Source of the DNA: JAYFRL01 sp034925905
Lineage (GTDB): Bacteria; Bacillota; Clostridia; Lachnospirales; Anaerotignaceae
Reading direction: 5' to 3'
DNA: 64,000 nt
Assembly: GCA_034925905.1 (NCBI GenBank)
Contig: JAYFRL010000020.1
Location: forward strand, 1 to 64,000
In this document: positions 33,531 to 42,856 of the stretch, piece after piece
Position numbering within the stretch: the first letter of the stretch is position 1
Layout of the letters: the number at the start of each line of letters is the position of its first letter
Notes under the pieces: generated by a model
The model's input: the letters and a program-made list of their open reading frames with translations, nothing else
Databases searched by the model: none
What the model was told of the DNA's origin: nothing
Program-made: the position numbers and the translations under genes

Positions 33531-35183
33531 TTATAATTCACTTATAAGCTTTTCAATAGCTTTTGCAGCTTCCTCTGGAAGCTTGTCAAAGCCGCCATTA
33601 ATTGTATCTTTAGATTTTACAAACTCAAGCCTATCGGAAAGCCTTGCTACCAACTGCTTTTTATATTTATTATCCTCAAAATCAGGAATAAAGCCGTCAA
33701 CCTCCAAAATTTCAAAATCCGAAAAATGCTGCCATTTCTTAAATTTAGCCGTTCCTTCAACAATGGCTTCAAGACAGCTTAAAGTAACTGCCGGCGGTAT
33801 TTTTTTACCCATAAAAAAACCTGTGTTGAAAATATAGCAATCCACATTCCTTTTTGCAAAGAGCTTCTTAAAGTTTAAATAATCATGCGAAAGGGGATAT
33901 GTTCTAAAAGGATTAGCATAAGGCTCAAAAACAAGGGCATCAGGGTCAACTCCAGGAGCAAGCCTTTCGGCTGTTGTTCTTTTTGTGGCTAATGCCGCTC
34001 CCATAACAGAAGCAAGCTCCGCTCCCAAAACCTTTATTGCCGGAGGCATTGTAGGATCTTTCATGAGCCATATAACCGAATTCACAGGTTCATCAAACTT
34101 ATCCTCCCTGGCAGGAGACCAGAAACGGGATTTTATCGCACGTCCGTTTCCATTTCTTAAGTCTTCCGTAACTATTACAGTATGGCCATCAGTGTCTTTA
34201 GTTGCACCGACGTTTTGAACAGTTATAAGATATTTATTATCAGGACTTTCAAGAGGATAATCCTGCGTTTTATCAAAATATGAAGGCTCTAAGGCAACGG
34301 AAGAACCGTCTTCCGTGGAAATTATGAAAGCGTCGTCATGAAGCACGGTTATATCATATTTGCCGTCATGCTTTGCATGGGTCAATGTAGATTTTCCGCT
34401 TCCTGAAAGTCCGAAAACTCCGGAAACATATTTTCTGCCGTTTTTAAGGTTATATCTCTTTTGCCCTCCATGGCATGAAACATACCCGTTTCTTTCGGCA
34501 ATACCCCAAGCCAAGGTAAGAGTTCCTTTTTTAAACTCACCAAAATATCTCATGCCTAAAACTGCGGCACAATTATGCAATGGGTCAAAAAAAGCAAGAC
34601 CTAACGGATGTTCCGGATGTGTCCATGAAGGGTCCGCAAAAAAATATATGTCCCCTTCATTTTCAAACTTTTTGGATTCCTTATACATATTTTCATATTC
34701 ATCCGTAATAGCTTGAAAATTAAGAAGCCAGTTATACATAAGGTTTTCTTCGCCTTCTGGAATAAGGAGGTGCGCCTTAACCATAAAATCCTTATCAAGA
34801 CCTATATATGATTCGGCATGATAAAGCTTCCTATATCTGGTGTTGTAAACAGCTTCACGTATTTTCCCGCATATCCCAGATAAATTAACGCCTTCCTCAC
34901 CGGCTATTCTCCTTGCGGCTGCTGTTCGCCCCGTAACTGTTCCGTCATTAAACAAAAGTACCTTTGCATCTTCTGGAAGTCCCAATTCACATGGTCTTTC
35001 AATAGGCATATCCGTTACTACCGTTCCCGGGGAAGAAAGCGCAAGCTTATATGCTTCAGATAGTGAATTTACGTTTACAACATTGTTCCCGTAAAAAGCG
35101 GTTTCAATAGTAGTTCTTGCCTGGGATAGTATAGGATTGGCGGCTTTAACCTCATCCCATTTAAAACTTGACACTGTTGACAT
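33531..35183 (-). CDS. pckA: Phosphoenolpyruvate carboxykinase (ATP), divergent type
   Basis: 550 residues. It interconverts oxaloacetate + ATP and PEP + CO2 + ADP. The P-loop is GLSGSGKSTLTHAKH, where the classic enzyme has GLSGTGKTTL; it is followed by an LHDDAF kinase-2-like motif and LPPxxK-equivalent and RTTAERLAPG regions. The 550-residue length and overall order fit the ATP-type family, but several stretches differ from the E. coli form and match the clostridial subgroup. In a fermenting anaerobe it may run toward oxaloacetate and ATP. AAGGAGG precedes the ATG. Confidence 0.88.
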   Translation of the reverse strand: MSTVSSFKWDEVKAANPILSQARTTIETAFYGNNVVNVNSLSEAYKLALSSPGTVVTDMPIERPCELGLPEDAKVLLFNDGTVTGRTAAARRIAGEEGVNLSGICGKIREAVYNTRYRKLYHAESYIGLDKDFMVKAHLLIPEGEENLMYNWLLNFQAITDEYENMYKESKKFENEGDIYFFADPSWTHPEHPLGLAFFDPLHNCAAVLGMRYFGEFKKGTLTLAWGIAERNGYVSCHGGQKRYNLKNGRKYVSGVFGLSGSGKSTLTHAKHDGKYDITVLHDDAFIISTEDGSSVALEPSYFDKTQDYPLESPDNKYLITVQNVGATKDTDGHTVIVTEDLRNGNGRAIKSRFWSPAREDKFDEPVNSVIWLMKDPTMPPAIKVLGAELASVMGAALATKRTTAERLAPGVDPDALVFEPYANPFRTYPLSHDYLNFKKLFAKRNVDCYIFNTGFFMGKKIPPAVTLSCLEAIVEGTAKFKKWQHFSDFEILEVDGFIPDFEDNKYKKQLVARLSDRLEFVKSKDTINGGFDKLPEEAAKAIEKLISEL

Positions 35184-35244
35184 CTATTGGCCTCCTTGAA
35201 GTTTTATAAATTTATAGCTTTATGTTTAAAAAGTGGGTAACCAT

Positions 35245-35274
35245 TTGAAATTTATAATACAATTATGGTATTAT
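35245..35274 (+). promoter_or_regulatory. Probable promoter of the C26 hydrolase-mscS operon
   Basis: TTGAAA (35245-35250), 18-base spacer, TATTAT (35269-35274), with a predicted start about 50 bases before the coding ATG. It overlaps a divergent minus-strand promoter. Confidence 0.42.
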
Positions 35275-35278
35275 ACAA
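35251..35278 (-). promoter_or_regulatory. Possible promoter of pckA
   Basis: On the minus strand: TTGTAT (35273-35278), 16-base spacer, TATAAA (35251-35256). It overlaps the plus-strand promoter face to face, so polymerase binding in one direction would exclude the other. Confidence 0.33.
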
Positions 35279-35332
35279 TAAAATGTATTTTTAATCAACA
35301 AAAAACCACATCTTTTATAATGGAGAATATCT

Positions 35333-36055
35333 ATGAAGCCTGTTATAATAATCACACCCTCCTACGATGAGGGCACAAATAACTTCACATTAAACAAAGC
35401 CTACACAGATTATATCGAATCCGCGGGAGGTCAACCCGTTATAATCGGATATGGCGGTAGCCTTCCTGATATTTCGGATGTTTTGTCGATGGCAGACGGG
35501 CTTCTGCTTTCAGGCGGCGTTGACATAAGTCCTCTTTTGTTTGATGAGGAGCCCATTGTTCCTCTTGGGCATATAACCCCCGAAAGGGATATTTTTGAGC
35601 TTGAGATTATCCGGCAGGCAATTGGGAAAAATATGCCCATATACGGAATTTGCAGAGGTATGCAGCTTTTAAACGCAGCCTGCGGAGGAACCGTTGTTCA
35701 GGATATATACGATTTCTACAAAACTAAGCTTAAACATACCCAAAATGCTCCAAAATATTATGCGTCACACACAATAGATATCTCAAAAAACTCCTTGCTT
35801 TTTAGCATAACCGGCAAGGATACAATGACCGTTAATTCATTTCATCACCAGGCCGCCGGGGAAAACGGGGAAAACATAATTAAAACAGCTTTTGCGAAAG
35901 ACGGTGTCCCCGAAGCTTTAGAGTATGTAAAAAGCTCTTTTGTTTTAGGGGTCCAGTGGCATCCCGAACTTATGTATGAAAAAGATGATACTCAGCTTGA
36001 AATAGCAAAAGCGTTTATAACCGCGGCTGATAAATTTAAACGGAGAAAAACCTAA
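35333..36055 (+). CDS. Gamma-glutamyl-gamma-aminobutyrate hydrolase family (peptidase C26)
   Basis: 240 residues, class-I glutamine-amidotransferase-like fold. Nucleophile Cys in YGICRGMQLLN, catalytic His in VQWHPELMY, oxyanion region LLSGGVDISP. Family members (PuuD-like) hydrolyse gamma-glutamyl amides such as gamma-glutamyl-GABA or spermine adducts; no puu genes are nearby, so the substrate is open. GGAG precedes the ATG. mscS follows 12 bases after the stop. Confidence 0.88.
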   Translation: MKPVIIITPSYDEGTNNFTLNKAYTDYIESAGGQPVIIGYGGSLPDISDVLSMADGLLLSGGVDISPLLFDEEPIVPLGHITPERDIFELEIIRQAIGKNMPIYGICRGMQLLNAACGGTVVQDIYDFYKTKLKHTQNAPKYYASHTIDISKNSLLFSITGKDTMTVNSFHHQAAGENGENIIKTAFAKDGVPEALEYVKSSFVLGVQWHPELMYEKDDTQLEIAKAFITAADKFKRRKT

Positions 36056-36067
36056 GGAGGATATCAT

Positions 36068-36913
36068 ATGGAACGCGCGCTTGAAAAATTTCTTGAGATT
36101 ATATCGGATATCGGAACGAAACTTATATATTCGCTTATAATTCTGCTTATTTGCATTATCCTAATAAAATTAAGCAAAGGCTTTATAAGAAACCTTTTAG
36201 ATACGCACAATAAAAAAAGCCGGATTGTTGACGAAAGGAGAGCAACCACCGTCTCATCATTAATTTCAAGCATTGTAAAATATTTGATATATTTCATAGC
36301 TATTTCAAGTATTCTCATCCAGTTTGGCGTATCCTCAAATTCAATAATCGCCGTTGCGGGCGCCGCTTCGGTTGCCATAGGCTTAGGCGCCCAAAGTTTT
36401 ATGCAGGATATAATAGCAGGTTTTTTCCTGATATTTGAAGACCAGTTCGGCGTCGGTGATATAGTTAGCATATCAGATAAAACAGGTGTTGTTGAAGATG
36501 TTACACTTAGGACAACCATTGTAAGAGGTTTTTCCGGTGAAGTGTACGTTATACCAAATGGCTCAATAGGTATAGTCACAAACATGTGCAAGGGCTTTAT
36601 AAACGAACTTATACGCATAGAAATTGATTATTCCGAAAATGCGGAAAATGTTATAGAAATACTAAAGGATGAAATGAAAAAATCTTCTTCCCTTATTCCC
36701 GGACTTCATGGGGTTCCTCAAGTTTTAGGCATAGACGAAATGAAAGACCAGAAGTTTAGGCTACTTATAATAGCCGAATGCGATATAAAAGAAAACTACC
36801 GCATAGGCCGAGAATTGAAGCTTAAAATAAAAAACAGGCTTGATTCGGAAAACATAAGCGCACCTGTTATAAAAAATGAAACCAAACTGATTAAAGAAGA
36901 TTTGGAGGACTAA
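36068..36913 (+). CDS. mscS: Small-conductance mechanosensitive channel MscS family
   Basis: 281 residues: three membrane helices (about 15-37, 65-85, 90-115), the pore-lining TM3 with VAGAASVAIGLGAQSFMQDIIAGFF, then the beta domain (GDIVSISDKTGVVEDVTLRTT) and C-terminal alpha-beta domain. It releases solutes on hypo-osmotic shock. AAGGAGG precedes the ATG; DUF951 starts 1 base after its stop. Confidence 0.93.
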   Translation: MERALEKFLEIISDIGTKLIYSLIILLICIILIKLSKGFIRNLLDTHNKKSRIVDERRATTVSSLISSIVKYLIYFIAISSILIQFGVSSNSIIAVAGAASVAIGLGAQSFMQDIIAGFFLIFEDQFGVGDIVSISDKTGVVEDVTLRTTIVRGFSGEVYVIPNGSIGIVTNMCKGFINELIRIEIDYSENAENVIEILKDEMKKSSSLIPGLHGVPQVLGIDEMKDQKFRLLIIAECDIKENYRIGRELKLKIKNRLDSENISAPVIKNETKLIKEDLED

Positions 36914-36914
36914 T

Positions 36915-37112
36915 ATGGATTTTTCTGTCGGAGATATAGTTCAAATGAAAAAAGCTCATCCATGTGGCTCAAAAGAATGGGAAATACTTAGAACGGGAAT
37001 AGATTTCCGCATAAAGTGTGTTAAATGTGGGCATATGGTTATGCTTACAAGACAAAAATTTGAAAAAAATGTCAAAAAAACAGTATTTAAAGCAGAAAAT
37101 AAAAACCTATAA
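36915..37112 (+). CDS. DUF951 small zinc-finger-like protein
   Basis: 65 residues. VGDIVQMKKAHPCGSKEWEI, then IKCVKCGHMVML and a basic tail, are diagnostic of DUF951. Cys residues (HPCG and KCVKCGH) could bind a metal. Frequently found next to mscS in Firmicutes; function unknown, with nucleic-acid binding suggested by the basic C-terminus. GGAGG lies upstream of the ATG. Confidence 0.88.
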   Translation: MDFSVGDIVQMKKAHPCGSKEWEILRTGIDFRIKCVKCGHMVMLTRQKFEKNVKKTVFKAENKNL

Positions 37113-37398
37113 TTTGTACCATATTTAAGATCGCTGCATAATATATAGCATATCCGGTTATTCAAGCAACGTATATTCCAGACATTATAATTATCGGTTA
37201 AATACAAAAACTAAAATGCATTTCCCGTTTTAGCAAGTATTATAAAACACCATTTAATCAAAAGACAAGAAACCCTCCGCATTACAAAAAGCACCCCCTG
37301 CTTTAAAGGCTTAAAAAAGCATCTTATATTGTCTTAAAAAAATATATCAGATGCAACAAAAGATTCTGCCATCTCTCCCTCTTGTTGGTTATCAAAAA
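37113..37398. other. Intergenic region without a recognisable gene
   Basis: About 290 AT-rich bases between DUF951 and the terminator of the PrsA-like gene. I see no coding potential and no RNA motif I can name. A short hairpin AAAGCA/TGCTTT with a CCCCC loop is at 37288-37304; on the minus strand it is followed by TTG and could be a secondary terminator. Confidence 0.5.
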
Positions 37399-37433
37399 CA
37401 AAAGAGCTCCTTTATTAAAGGAGCTCTTTTTTA
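37399..37433. terminator. Bidirectional intrinsic terminator of the PrsA-like gene
   Basis: Perfect 13-bp stem AAAGAGCTCCTTT/AAAGGAGCTCTTT (37401-37413 with 37417-37429), loop ATT, with A-run and T-run. It overlaps the stop codon of the minus-strand gene and would also stop plus-strand read-through from mscS-DUF951. Confidence 0.92.
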
Positions 37434-38384
37434 TTCTCTTGTAAGGCTTAATTTGTCTAACACTTTTTGGTTTATCTCTATATTTGCGGCATTTGTCCAT
37501 TTTTCAAACTCTCCGCTGAAATATTCCTGGGAATTGTTATATTTATATAAACTCTTTACATATTCTCTCGTGGCCTCTGCGTCCGGCTCTTCGGTGCTTA
37601 CAAGCTTAAATACATAAAATCCCGCATCGGTTTCTATAACACTGCTCATTTCTCCAGGCTCAAGGTCAACATTTATTCCAAGAGAATCTTCCATTTCACC
37701 CTTATAATACTCGCTTTCATAGGAATCTCCTCCTAATTCTTTAGCCTTTTCCAAAAAGTCATCGTCTTTCCCTATTGAAAGTATCTTTTCGGCGTCCTCT
37801 TTTGTTTCAAAAATTGCTTCCTGAACCTTAAATTTTGTATACATAGCAGTATATGTCTCGGCATCAGAATCAAAATACGAAGAAAATTCATCTTCATCGA
37901 CTTCATAGCCTTGGGCAATTTCATTATATACTTTAACAAATATAGCTTTCTCCTGCATAATATTGTAAATCTCATCTTCCGTTAAGTTTATTTCCGCTTT
38001 TTGAGCTTCCGAAAACTTACTAATAAGGGAAGTCGCTTCATCCTTAGCTGAGGCAAGCTCATCCTCGGTAAGCGTTATCCCCAATTCATTAGCTTTCTGA
38101 GCGGAAAGTTTCACCATTTTAACAGTGTTTATAGCTGAATCCTTGGCAACATCTTCGGCTGTACGCCCGTCAAAGTCCGTTTCCCATATATCTTCTCCGC
38201 CATTTTCACTGAAATAGCTCTGAGTTTCATATAGATAAAGCTTAAACTCGTTTTCCCCAACAGCGACATCGTTTATTTTTATTATATAATCGTCCTTTGA
38301 TGCAAATATACCCGTGTCTCCACATGCCGTCAGCATAAAAACTGAAACTATCAGCAATATGAAAACGCTTAAAGTCTTTTTCAT
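37431..38384 (-). CDS. PrsA-like foldase lipoprotein (parvulin/SurA-N type)
   Basis: 317 residues. A lipoprotein signal peptide ends in LTAC with Cys21 as the lipidation site (the lgt gene is in this window). A SurA-N-like helical domain spans about 35-165. A parvulin-like domain (about 175-275) ends in the typical GEMSSVIETDAGFYVFKL. The N-terminal parvulin motif with its usual His is not evident, so it may act as a chaperone for secreted proteins and not as an active prolyl isomerase. Divergence makes the exact family uncertain. Located after mfd with a 71-base gap. Confidence 0.75.
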   Translation of the reverse strand: MKKTLSVFILLIVSVFMLTACGDTGIFASKDDYIIKINDVAVGENEFKLYLYETQSYFSENGGEDIWETDFDGRTAEDVAKDSAINTVKMVKLSAQKANELGITLTEDELASAKDEATSLISKFSEAQKAEINLTEDEIYNIMQEKAIFVKVYNEIAQGYEVDEDEFSSYFDSDAETYTAMYTKFKVQEAIFETKEDAEKILSIGKDDDFLEKAKELGGDSYESEYYKGEMEDSLGINVDLEPGEMSSVIETDAGFYVFKLVSTEEPDAEATREYVKSLYKYNNSQEYFSGEFEKWTNAANIEINQKVLDKLSLTRE

Positions 38385-38455
38385 ATCATCACCCGTAAAA
38401 GAAAAATAATTGAATTTGTTTTATTATACCATCATATTTGCCGTAATACAAAGCA

Positions 38456-41400
38456 TTAAATAGAGTTTAAAAAAGATTTAATATCCTGGAAAACGGTTTT
38501 TGTTTCTGTATCTTTTAGTTTTATCGTAAAATAAGGATTTTCTGAAGCTGTAAACATATATTTTCCTTTGTTTCCCAATATCAGATTTGTTATGGTTTCC
38601 GGTGGAATGTTTGCGTCAGGCCTAAAATAAACAACTATATTTTTTTGCTTTTGTGCTATGTTTGTTATTTTATAGGTATGAGCCAAAGCCCTAACAAGCG
38701 CTATTTCAAGCAAAACCGAAACGGCCTTTGGCGGGTCTCCAAAGCGGTCTATTATCTCGTCACATACGTCTTCATAATTCGTTTTGTTTCTTATGGAGGC
38801 TATTTTTCTGTATATATCAAGTTTTTGCTCTTCGCTTTTTATATAAAACGAAGGTATATAAGCGTTTATGTTTATATCTATTGACGTATCAAATTCCTCT
38901 TCCTTTATATCTCCGGTTATATCCGAAACGGCCTCATTTAAAAGGCGACAATACATATCATAGCCAACAGATTCCATATGCCCATGCTGCTCCGCTCCCA
39001 AAAGGTTACCCGCACCCCTTATTTCAAGATCGCGCATTGCTATCTTGAAACCCGAACCAAACTCCGTAAATTCCCTTATTGTCTGAAGCCTCTTTTCCGC
39101 AACTTCGCGAACAGCTTTATCTTTCCTGTACATAAGATAGGCATAAGCCATTTTGTTTGACCTGCCTACCCTCCCTCTAAGCTGGTAAAGCTGTGCAAGC
39201 CCCATTTTATCCGCATCCTGTATTATTATTGTATTCACGTTCGATATGTCCAGTCCTGTTTCTATTATTGTCGTGCATACGAGAACGTCTATAAGCCCAT
39301 CTATAAAATCCTTCATAATGGCTTCAAGCTCGTGTTCCGACATTCTTCCGTGAGCATAAGCTATGCTGGCTTTTGGTACAAGCTTTGACAGCCTTGCTGT
39401 AACTTCCGATATGTTTGAGATCTTATTATGAAGATAATAAACCTGCCCGCCTCTTGCAAGCTCCCTGTTTATCGCCTCTTTAACAAACTCAGGGTCGTTT
39501 TCCATAACAAAAGTCTGTATAGGGAAACGCTCAAGCGGGGGCTCCTCAAGTATGCTCATGTCCCTTATACCGGTTAAGCTCATATGCAGCGTCCTTGGGA
39601 TTGGCGTTGCCGTAAGCGTTAATACGTTCACGTTTTCCTTAAGGTTTTTAAGCTTTTCTTTGTGTGAAACACCAAAACGCTGCTCTTCGTCCACAATTAT
39701 AAGACCTAAATCCTTAAATTTAACATCCTTGGACAAAAGCCTGTGCGTCCCTATAACTATATCAACCAAACCTTTTGATAACTCTTCAACCGTCCTTTTT
39801 TGCTCCGTCTGCGTTTTAAACCTGGAGAGCATATCAACACTTACAGGGTAATTCCTAAGTCTTGTCATAAAGGTATTATAATGCTGCTGCGCAAGTATGG
39901 TTGTGGGAACCAAATAACAAACCTGTTTCCCGTCGGTAACGGTTTTAAAGGCGGCACGTATTGCCACTTCCGTTTTCCCATAGCCTACATCTCCGCATAT
40001 AAGCCTATCCATTATTTTCCCGGACTCCATGTCGTGTTTAACGTCTTCTATTGCAAATGTTTGGTCTTCGGTTTCCTCGTAAGGGAAGGTTTCCTCAAAT
40101 TCTTTCTGCCAGAGAGTGTCCTTTGAATATGCAAAACCCCTTGCGTTTTGCCTTTTGGCGTATAGGCGCACCAAATCCTCCGCTAAAACGGATACGGCTT
40201 CTTTTACTCTGCTTTTCGTCCTTGCCCAGTCCTGACCGCCAAGCTTATTTAAACGCGGTTTTGCCGAATCAGAACCTATATATTTTTGTATGGAGTTCAT
40301 TTGACCTGTTGGCACAAAAAGATTTCCGCCGTCGGCATATTTTATTTTTATATAATCTTTGTTTATGCCGTCTACGGTTATTTTCTCTATACCGTCAAAA
40401 ATTCCTATTCCGTGGCTGTCATGAACAATATAGTCTCCAACGTGCAAATCCAGATAGCTTTCAATATGCCTGCACTTTTTATTTCTATATCTTTGCTTTT
40501 TTATAACTCCTCCGCCTAGAAGCTCCTTGTCCGAAAAAACCGAAAAACCTATCTCTGAATATGAAAAGCCTCTTGAAAGAGTGCCCTTTGAAACAACAAC
40601 CATTCCAGGCTTTATGGCAAAGTTTTTTATATCGTCTACATATACGGCTTCTATCCCGCGTTCGGAAAATTCTCCCGCGAGTCTTTCGCCCCTTGTTCTT
40701 GAACCGGAAAGTATGAGCGTGCGGCCTTTAGCTTTCTTTATATCCGAAATTTCATCGCAAAACATATCTATCTGCCTGTTGAACGAAGCCATCGACCTCA
40801 CGGGAATATCAAAAGTTTCCTTTATTTTAAAGTCCTTTATATTGCGTGAAACAGTCGTTAAAAGAATGTTTTCAAATTTTTCCGCCATTTTAAGTATCTG
40901 AAAATAGCTGTAAATTACATTTGCCTGGGACGGAAGCATATAACCTCTTGTTATTCTGTTTTTTATACTCTCGCCAAATTCCGAAAGCACAATTTCACTT
41001 TCTTCTTTTATATGATTAGGCTCATCAAAAAATATGAGCGTATCCTTTGGCATATAATCAAAAAGGCTGACGGCATCACCGAAATATTCTATAAACCTTG
41101 CCGGTGCAGAAATTATCTCACCTTTTTTCAGTTCCTCTATGCTTTCTCCTATATGCTCTTTAAGGTTGTCCCTTTCTTCAAAAAGAGAATTTTCCTCAAA
41201 ATGTTTGTATGCCTTTATATAATCCTTTTCTATCTTTTGTGCAGACAATATGGCCTCTTCCCTAGTATAAATAAGCTCTTTTGCAGGAAATATCTCTGCA
41301 AAATCAACTTTCTCCACAGATCTTTGGCTAGCTATATCCATAATCCTTATGGAATCTATTTCATTGTCCCAAAATTCTATCCTTAAAGGATATTCTGAAA

Positions 41401-41956
41401 CAGGCGAAAAAACATCTATTATTCCGCCCCTTTGGGAAAACTGCCCTGTACCTTCAATGCTCTCCCTTCTCTCATAACACATAAGCGAAAGCTTTGCAAT
41501 AAAAGCGTCCATTTCAATTGTATCGCCCACCTTAAGCGTAAGTATACTTTTCTCAAACGCGGATTTATGCATTAATTTGTCAAATATGGATGAAATTGGA
41601 ATTACAATGACAGGGGTTTCCCCTTTTATAAGAGAATATATAACTTTAAACCGTTTTTTAAGTATATCCTGGCTATGGACATCGGCACTATAAAAAATAA
41701 TATCCTTTGGAGGATAATAAAGCACATCGCTGCAAAAATAGCTTATATCATCAAATATTTCTTTTGCCCTTAATTCATTGTATGTTATTATAACAACAGG
41801 TCTTTTCGTGTCTTCACCCAAACAATAGGCTATATGAGCCTTTGAAGCGTCCGTCAGGGAAGTTAAAAGAAGAGGCGAAGCTTGCTTGGATAAAATATTT
41901 AAAAGTCTTTTATATTCTCCAAGCTCTGAAAGAAAATTCAGTGCATCCAAAAACAT
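38456..41956 (-). CDS. mfd: Transcription-repair coupling factor Mfd
   Basis: 1166 residues. UvrB-like N-terminal domains (1 to about 350), RNA-polymerase-interacting CarD-like domain (GDYIVHDSHGIGIFDGI), SF2 translocase with Walker A GDVGYGKTEVAIRAAFK and DEEQ box (VDEEQRFG), QLRGRVGRS motif VI, and a C-terminal TRCF domain. It removes stalled RNA polymerase and recruits UvrA. ATG 41956 overlaps the pth TGA by one base; a GTG one codon earlier is also possible. Confidence 0.97.
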   Translation of the reverse strand: MFLDALNFLSELGEYKRLLNILSKQASPLLLTSLTDASKAHIAYCLGEDTKRPVVIITYNELRAKEIFDDISYFCSDVLYYPPKDIIFYSADVHSQDILKKRFKVIYSLIKGETPVIVIPISSIFDKLMHKSAFEKSILTLKVGDTIEMDAFIAKLSLMCYERRESIEGTGQFSQRGGIIDVFSPVSEYPLRIEFWDNEIDSIRIMDIASQRSVEKVDFAEIFPAKELIYTREEAILSAQKIEKDYIKAYKHFEENSLFEERDNLKEHIGESIEELKKGEIISAPARFIEYFGDAVSLFDYMPKDTLIFFDEPNHIKEESEIVLSEFGESIKNRITRGYMLPSQANVIYSYFQILKMAEKFENILLTTVSRNIKDFKIKETFDIPVRSMASFNRQIDMFCDEISDIKKAKGRTLILSGSRTRGERLAGEFSERGIEAVYVDDIKNFAIKPGMVVVSKGTLSRGFSYSEIGFSVFSDKELLGGGVIKKQRYRNKKCRHIESYLDLHVGDYIVHDSHGIGIFDGIEKITVDGINKDYIKIKYADGGNLFVPTGQMNSIQKYIGSDSAKPRLNKLGGQDWARTKSRVKEAVSVLAEDLVRLYAKRQNARGFAYSKDTLWQKEFEETFPYEETEDQTFAIEDVKHDMESGKIMDRLICGDVGYGKTEVAIRAAFKTVTDGKQVCYLVPTTILAQQHYNTFMTRLRNYPVSVDMLSRFKTQTEQKRTVEELSKGLVDIVIGTHRLLSKDVKFKDLGLIIVDEEQRFGVSHKEKLKNLKENVNVLTLTATPIPRTLHMSLTGIRDMSILEEPPLERFPIQTFVMENDPEFVKEAINRELARGGQVYYLHNKISNISEVTARLSKLVPKASIAYAHGRMSEHELEAIMKDFIDGLIDVLVCTTIIETGLDISNVNTIIIQDADKMGLAQLYQLRGRVGRSNKMAYAYLMYRKDKAVREVAEKRLQTIREFTEFGSGFKIAMRDLEIRGAGNLLGAEQHGHMESVGYDMYCRLLNEAVSDITGDIKEEEFDTSIDININAYIPSFYIKSEEQKLDIYRKIASIRNKTNYEDVCDEIIDRFGDPPKAVSVLLEIALVRALAHTYKITNIAQKQKNIVVYFRPDANIPPETITNLILGNKGKYMFTASENPYFTIKLKDTETKTVFQDIKSFLNSI

Positions 41957-42525
41957 CACCTCTCAATTTGATTTGTTTTGTTCATTGCGGAATCAACGCC
42001 CTCTGTTATTATAAGGCTAACGGCAAAAGCAGCCTTATCTATTCCCAAAAGGATAAGAGGTTCTTCATCCTTCGAAAATTTTGAAAGCACATAATCCGCC
42101 AAATCCCAGCCGGACGGCTTTTCGCCAACTCCGACCTTGACCCTTGTAAAAACATCTTTACCCAAATGGTTTATAACGCTTTTAACGCCGTTATGCCCGC
42201 CTGCGCTTCCTTCCCTTCTTATGCGTACCGCGCCCAAAGGAAGGCTTGCATCGTCATACACAAGTATAAATTTTTCAGACTCTGTTTTGTAAAAATCAAG
42301 ATAACTTATTATGCTTTCACCGCTTAAATTCATAAATGTCTGCGGTTTTACAAGCATAACCTTGCTTCCTTTAATATTGCCTTCACCCATAAACGCCCTG
42401 AATTTAAACTTGCCTGTATTTATATTATAGTCCTCGGCAAGCTTATCTATTACCCTAAATCCCGTATTGTGTTTTGTTTTTTCATATTCCTTGCCCGGAT
42501 TTCCTAGGCCGACTATAATATACAT
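41956..42525 (-). CDS. pth: Peptidyl-tRNA hydrolase
   Basis: 189 residues. It recycles peptidyl-tRNA. Conserved features: IIVGLGNPGKEYEKTKHNTGF with the catalytic His, KPQTFMNLSGES, and YDDASLPLG with the catalytic Asp. ATG 42525 has GGAGG at ideal spacing; a codon 21 bases upstream would contain that site within the coding region. pth-mfd order is common in Firmicutes. Confidence 0.96.
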   Translation of the reverse strand: MYIIVGLGNPGKEYEKTKHNTGFRVIDKLAEDYNINTGKFKFRAFMGEGNIKGSKVMLVKPQTFMNLSGESIISYLDFYKTESEKFILVYDDASLPLGAVRIRREGSAGGHNGVKSVINHLGKDVFTRVKVGVGEKPSGWDLADYVLSKFSKDEEPLILLGIDKAAFAVSLIITEGVDSAMNKTNQIER

Positions 42526-42554
42526 ATAATAACCTCCAAAATACAAACAGCTTT

Positions 42555-42580
42555 AACCGCCTCTTTAAAAAGAGGCGGTT
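42555..42580 (-). terminator. Terminator-like hairpin after the small Cys-rich gene
   Basis: Perfect stem AACCGCCTCTTT/AAAGAGGCGGTT, 5 bases after the stop of the gene at 42586. T-run downstream is poor, so read-through to pth is likely. Confidence 0.6.
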
Positions 42581-42585
42581 TACTA

Positions 42586-42834
42586 TCATAAAAATTTCTT
42601 TATGTCTTCATATTCATATTCTTCGGTTACAAAAACAATAGCATCCGAAGAATATGCGCTTATATCCGCACACTGAGCCTTGCAGCCGCAAAGAACAACC
42701 AACAAATCATAAGCTTTCCCGGCTTTAACAGCCTCAATCTCATGGTTTGGATATTCTGACTTAAGCCTATCGTAAAGGCTTTTCCGGTCATAGGTTGAAT
42801 TGCAGCCACCGCAATATTTAATTCCGATTTTCAT
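42586..42834 (-). CDS. Small Cys-rich CGGCN-motif protein
   Basis: 82 residues, cytoplasmic. It starts MKIGIKYCGGCNSTYDR with Cys8 and Cys11, and has a second cluster LCGCKAQCA with Cys49, Cys51 and Cys55. The pattern of an N-terminal CxxC followed by a thioredoxin-like alternation of strands and helices suggests a small redox or metal-binding protein. CGGCN-start proteins recur in anaerobes in my memory without an assigned role. ATG 42834 has GGTGTGA upstream. It lies 16 bases after the Lon-like protease gene. Confidence 0.65.
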   Translation of the reverse strand: MKIGIKYCGGCNSTYDRKSLYDRLKSEYPNHEIEAVKAGKAYDLLVVLCGCKAQCADISAYSSDAIVFVTEEYEYEDIKKFL

Positions 42835-42856
42835 ATTCACACCAAAATCAGCTGTT

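Noticed and set aside
38645..41386. Several plus-strand open frames opposite mfd
   Set aside because: mfd is unmistakable on the minus strand; the opposite frames have no family features or start signals.
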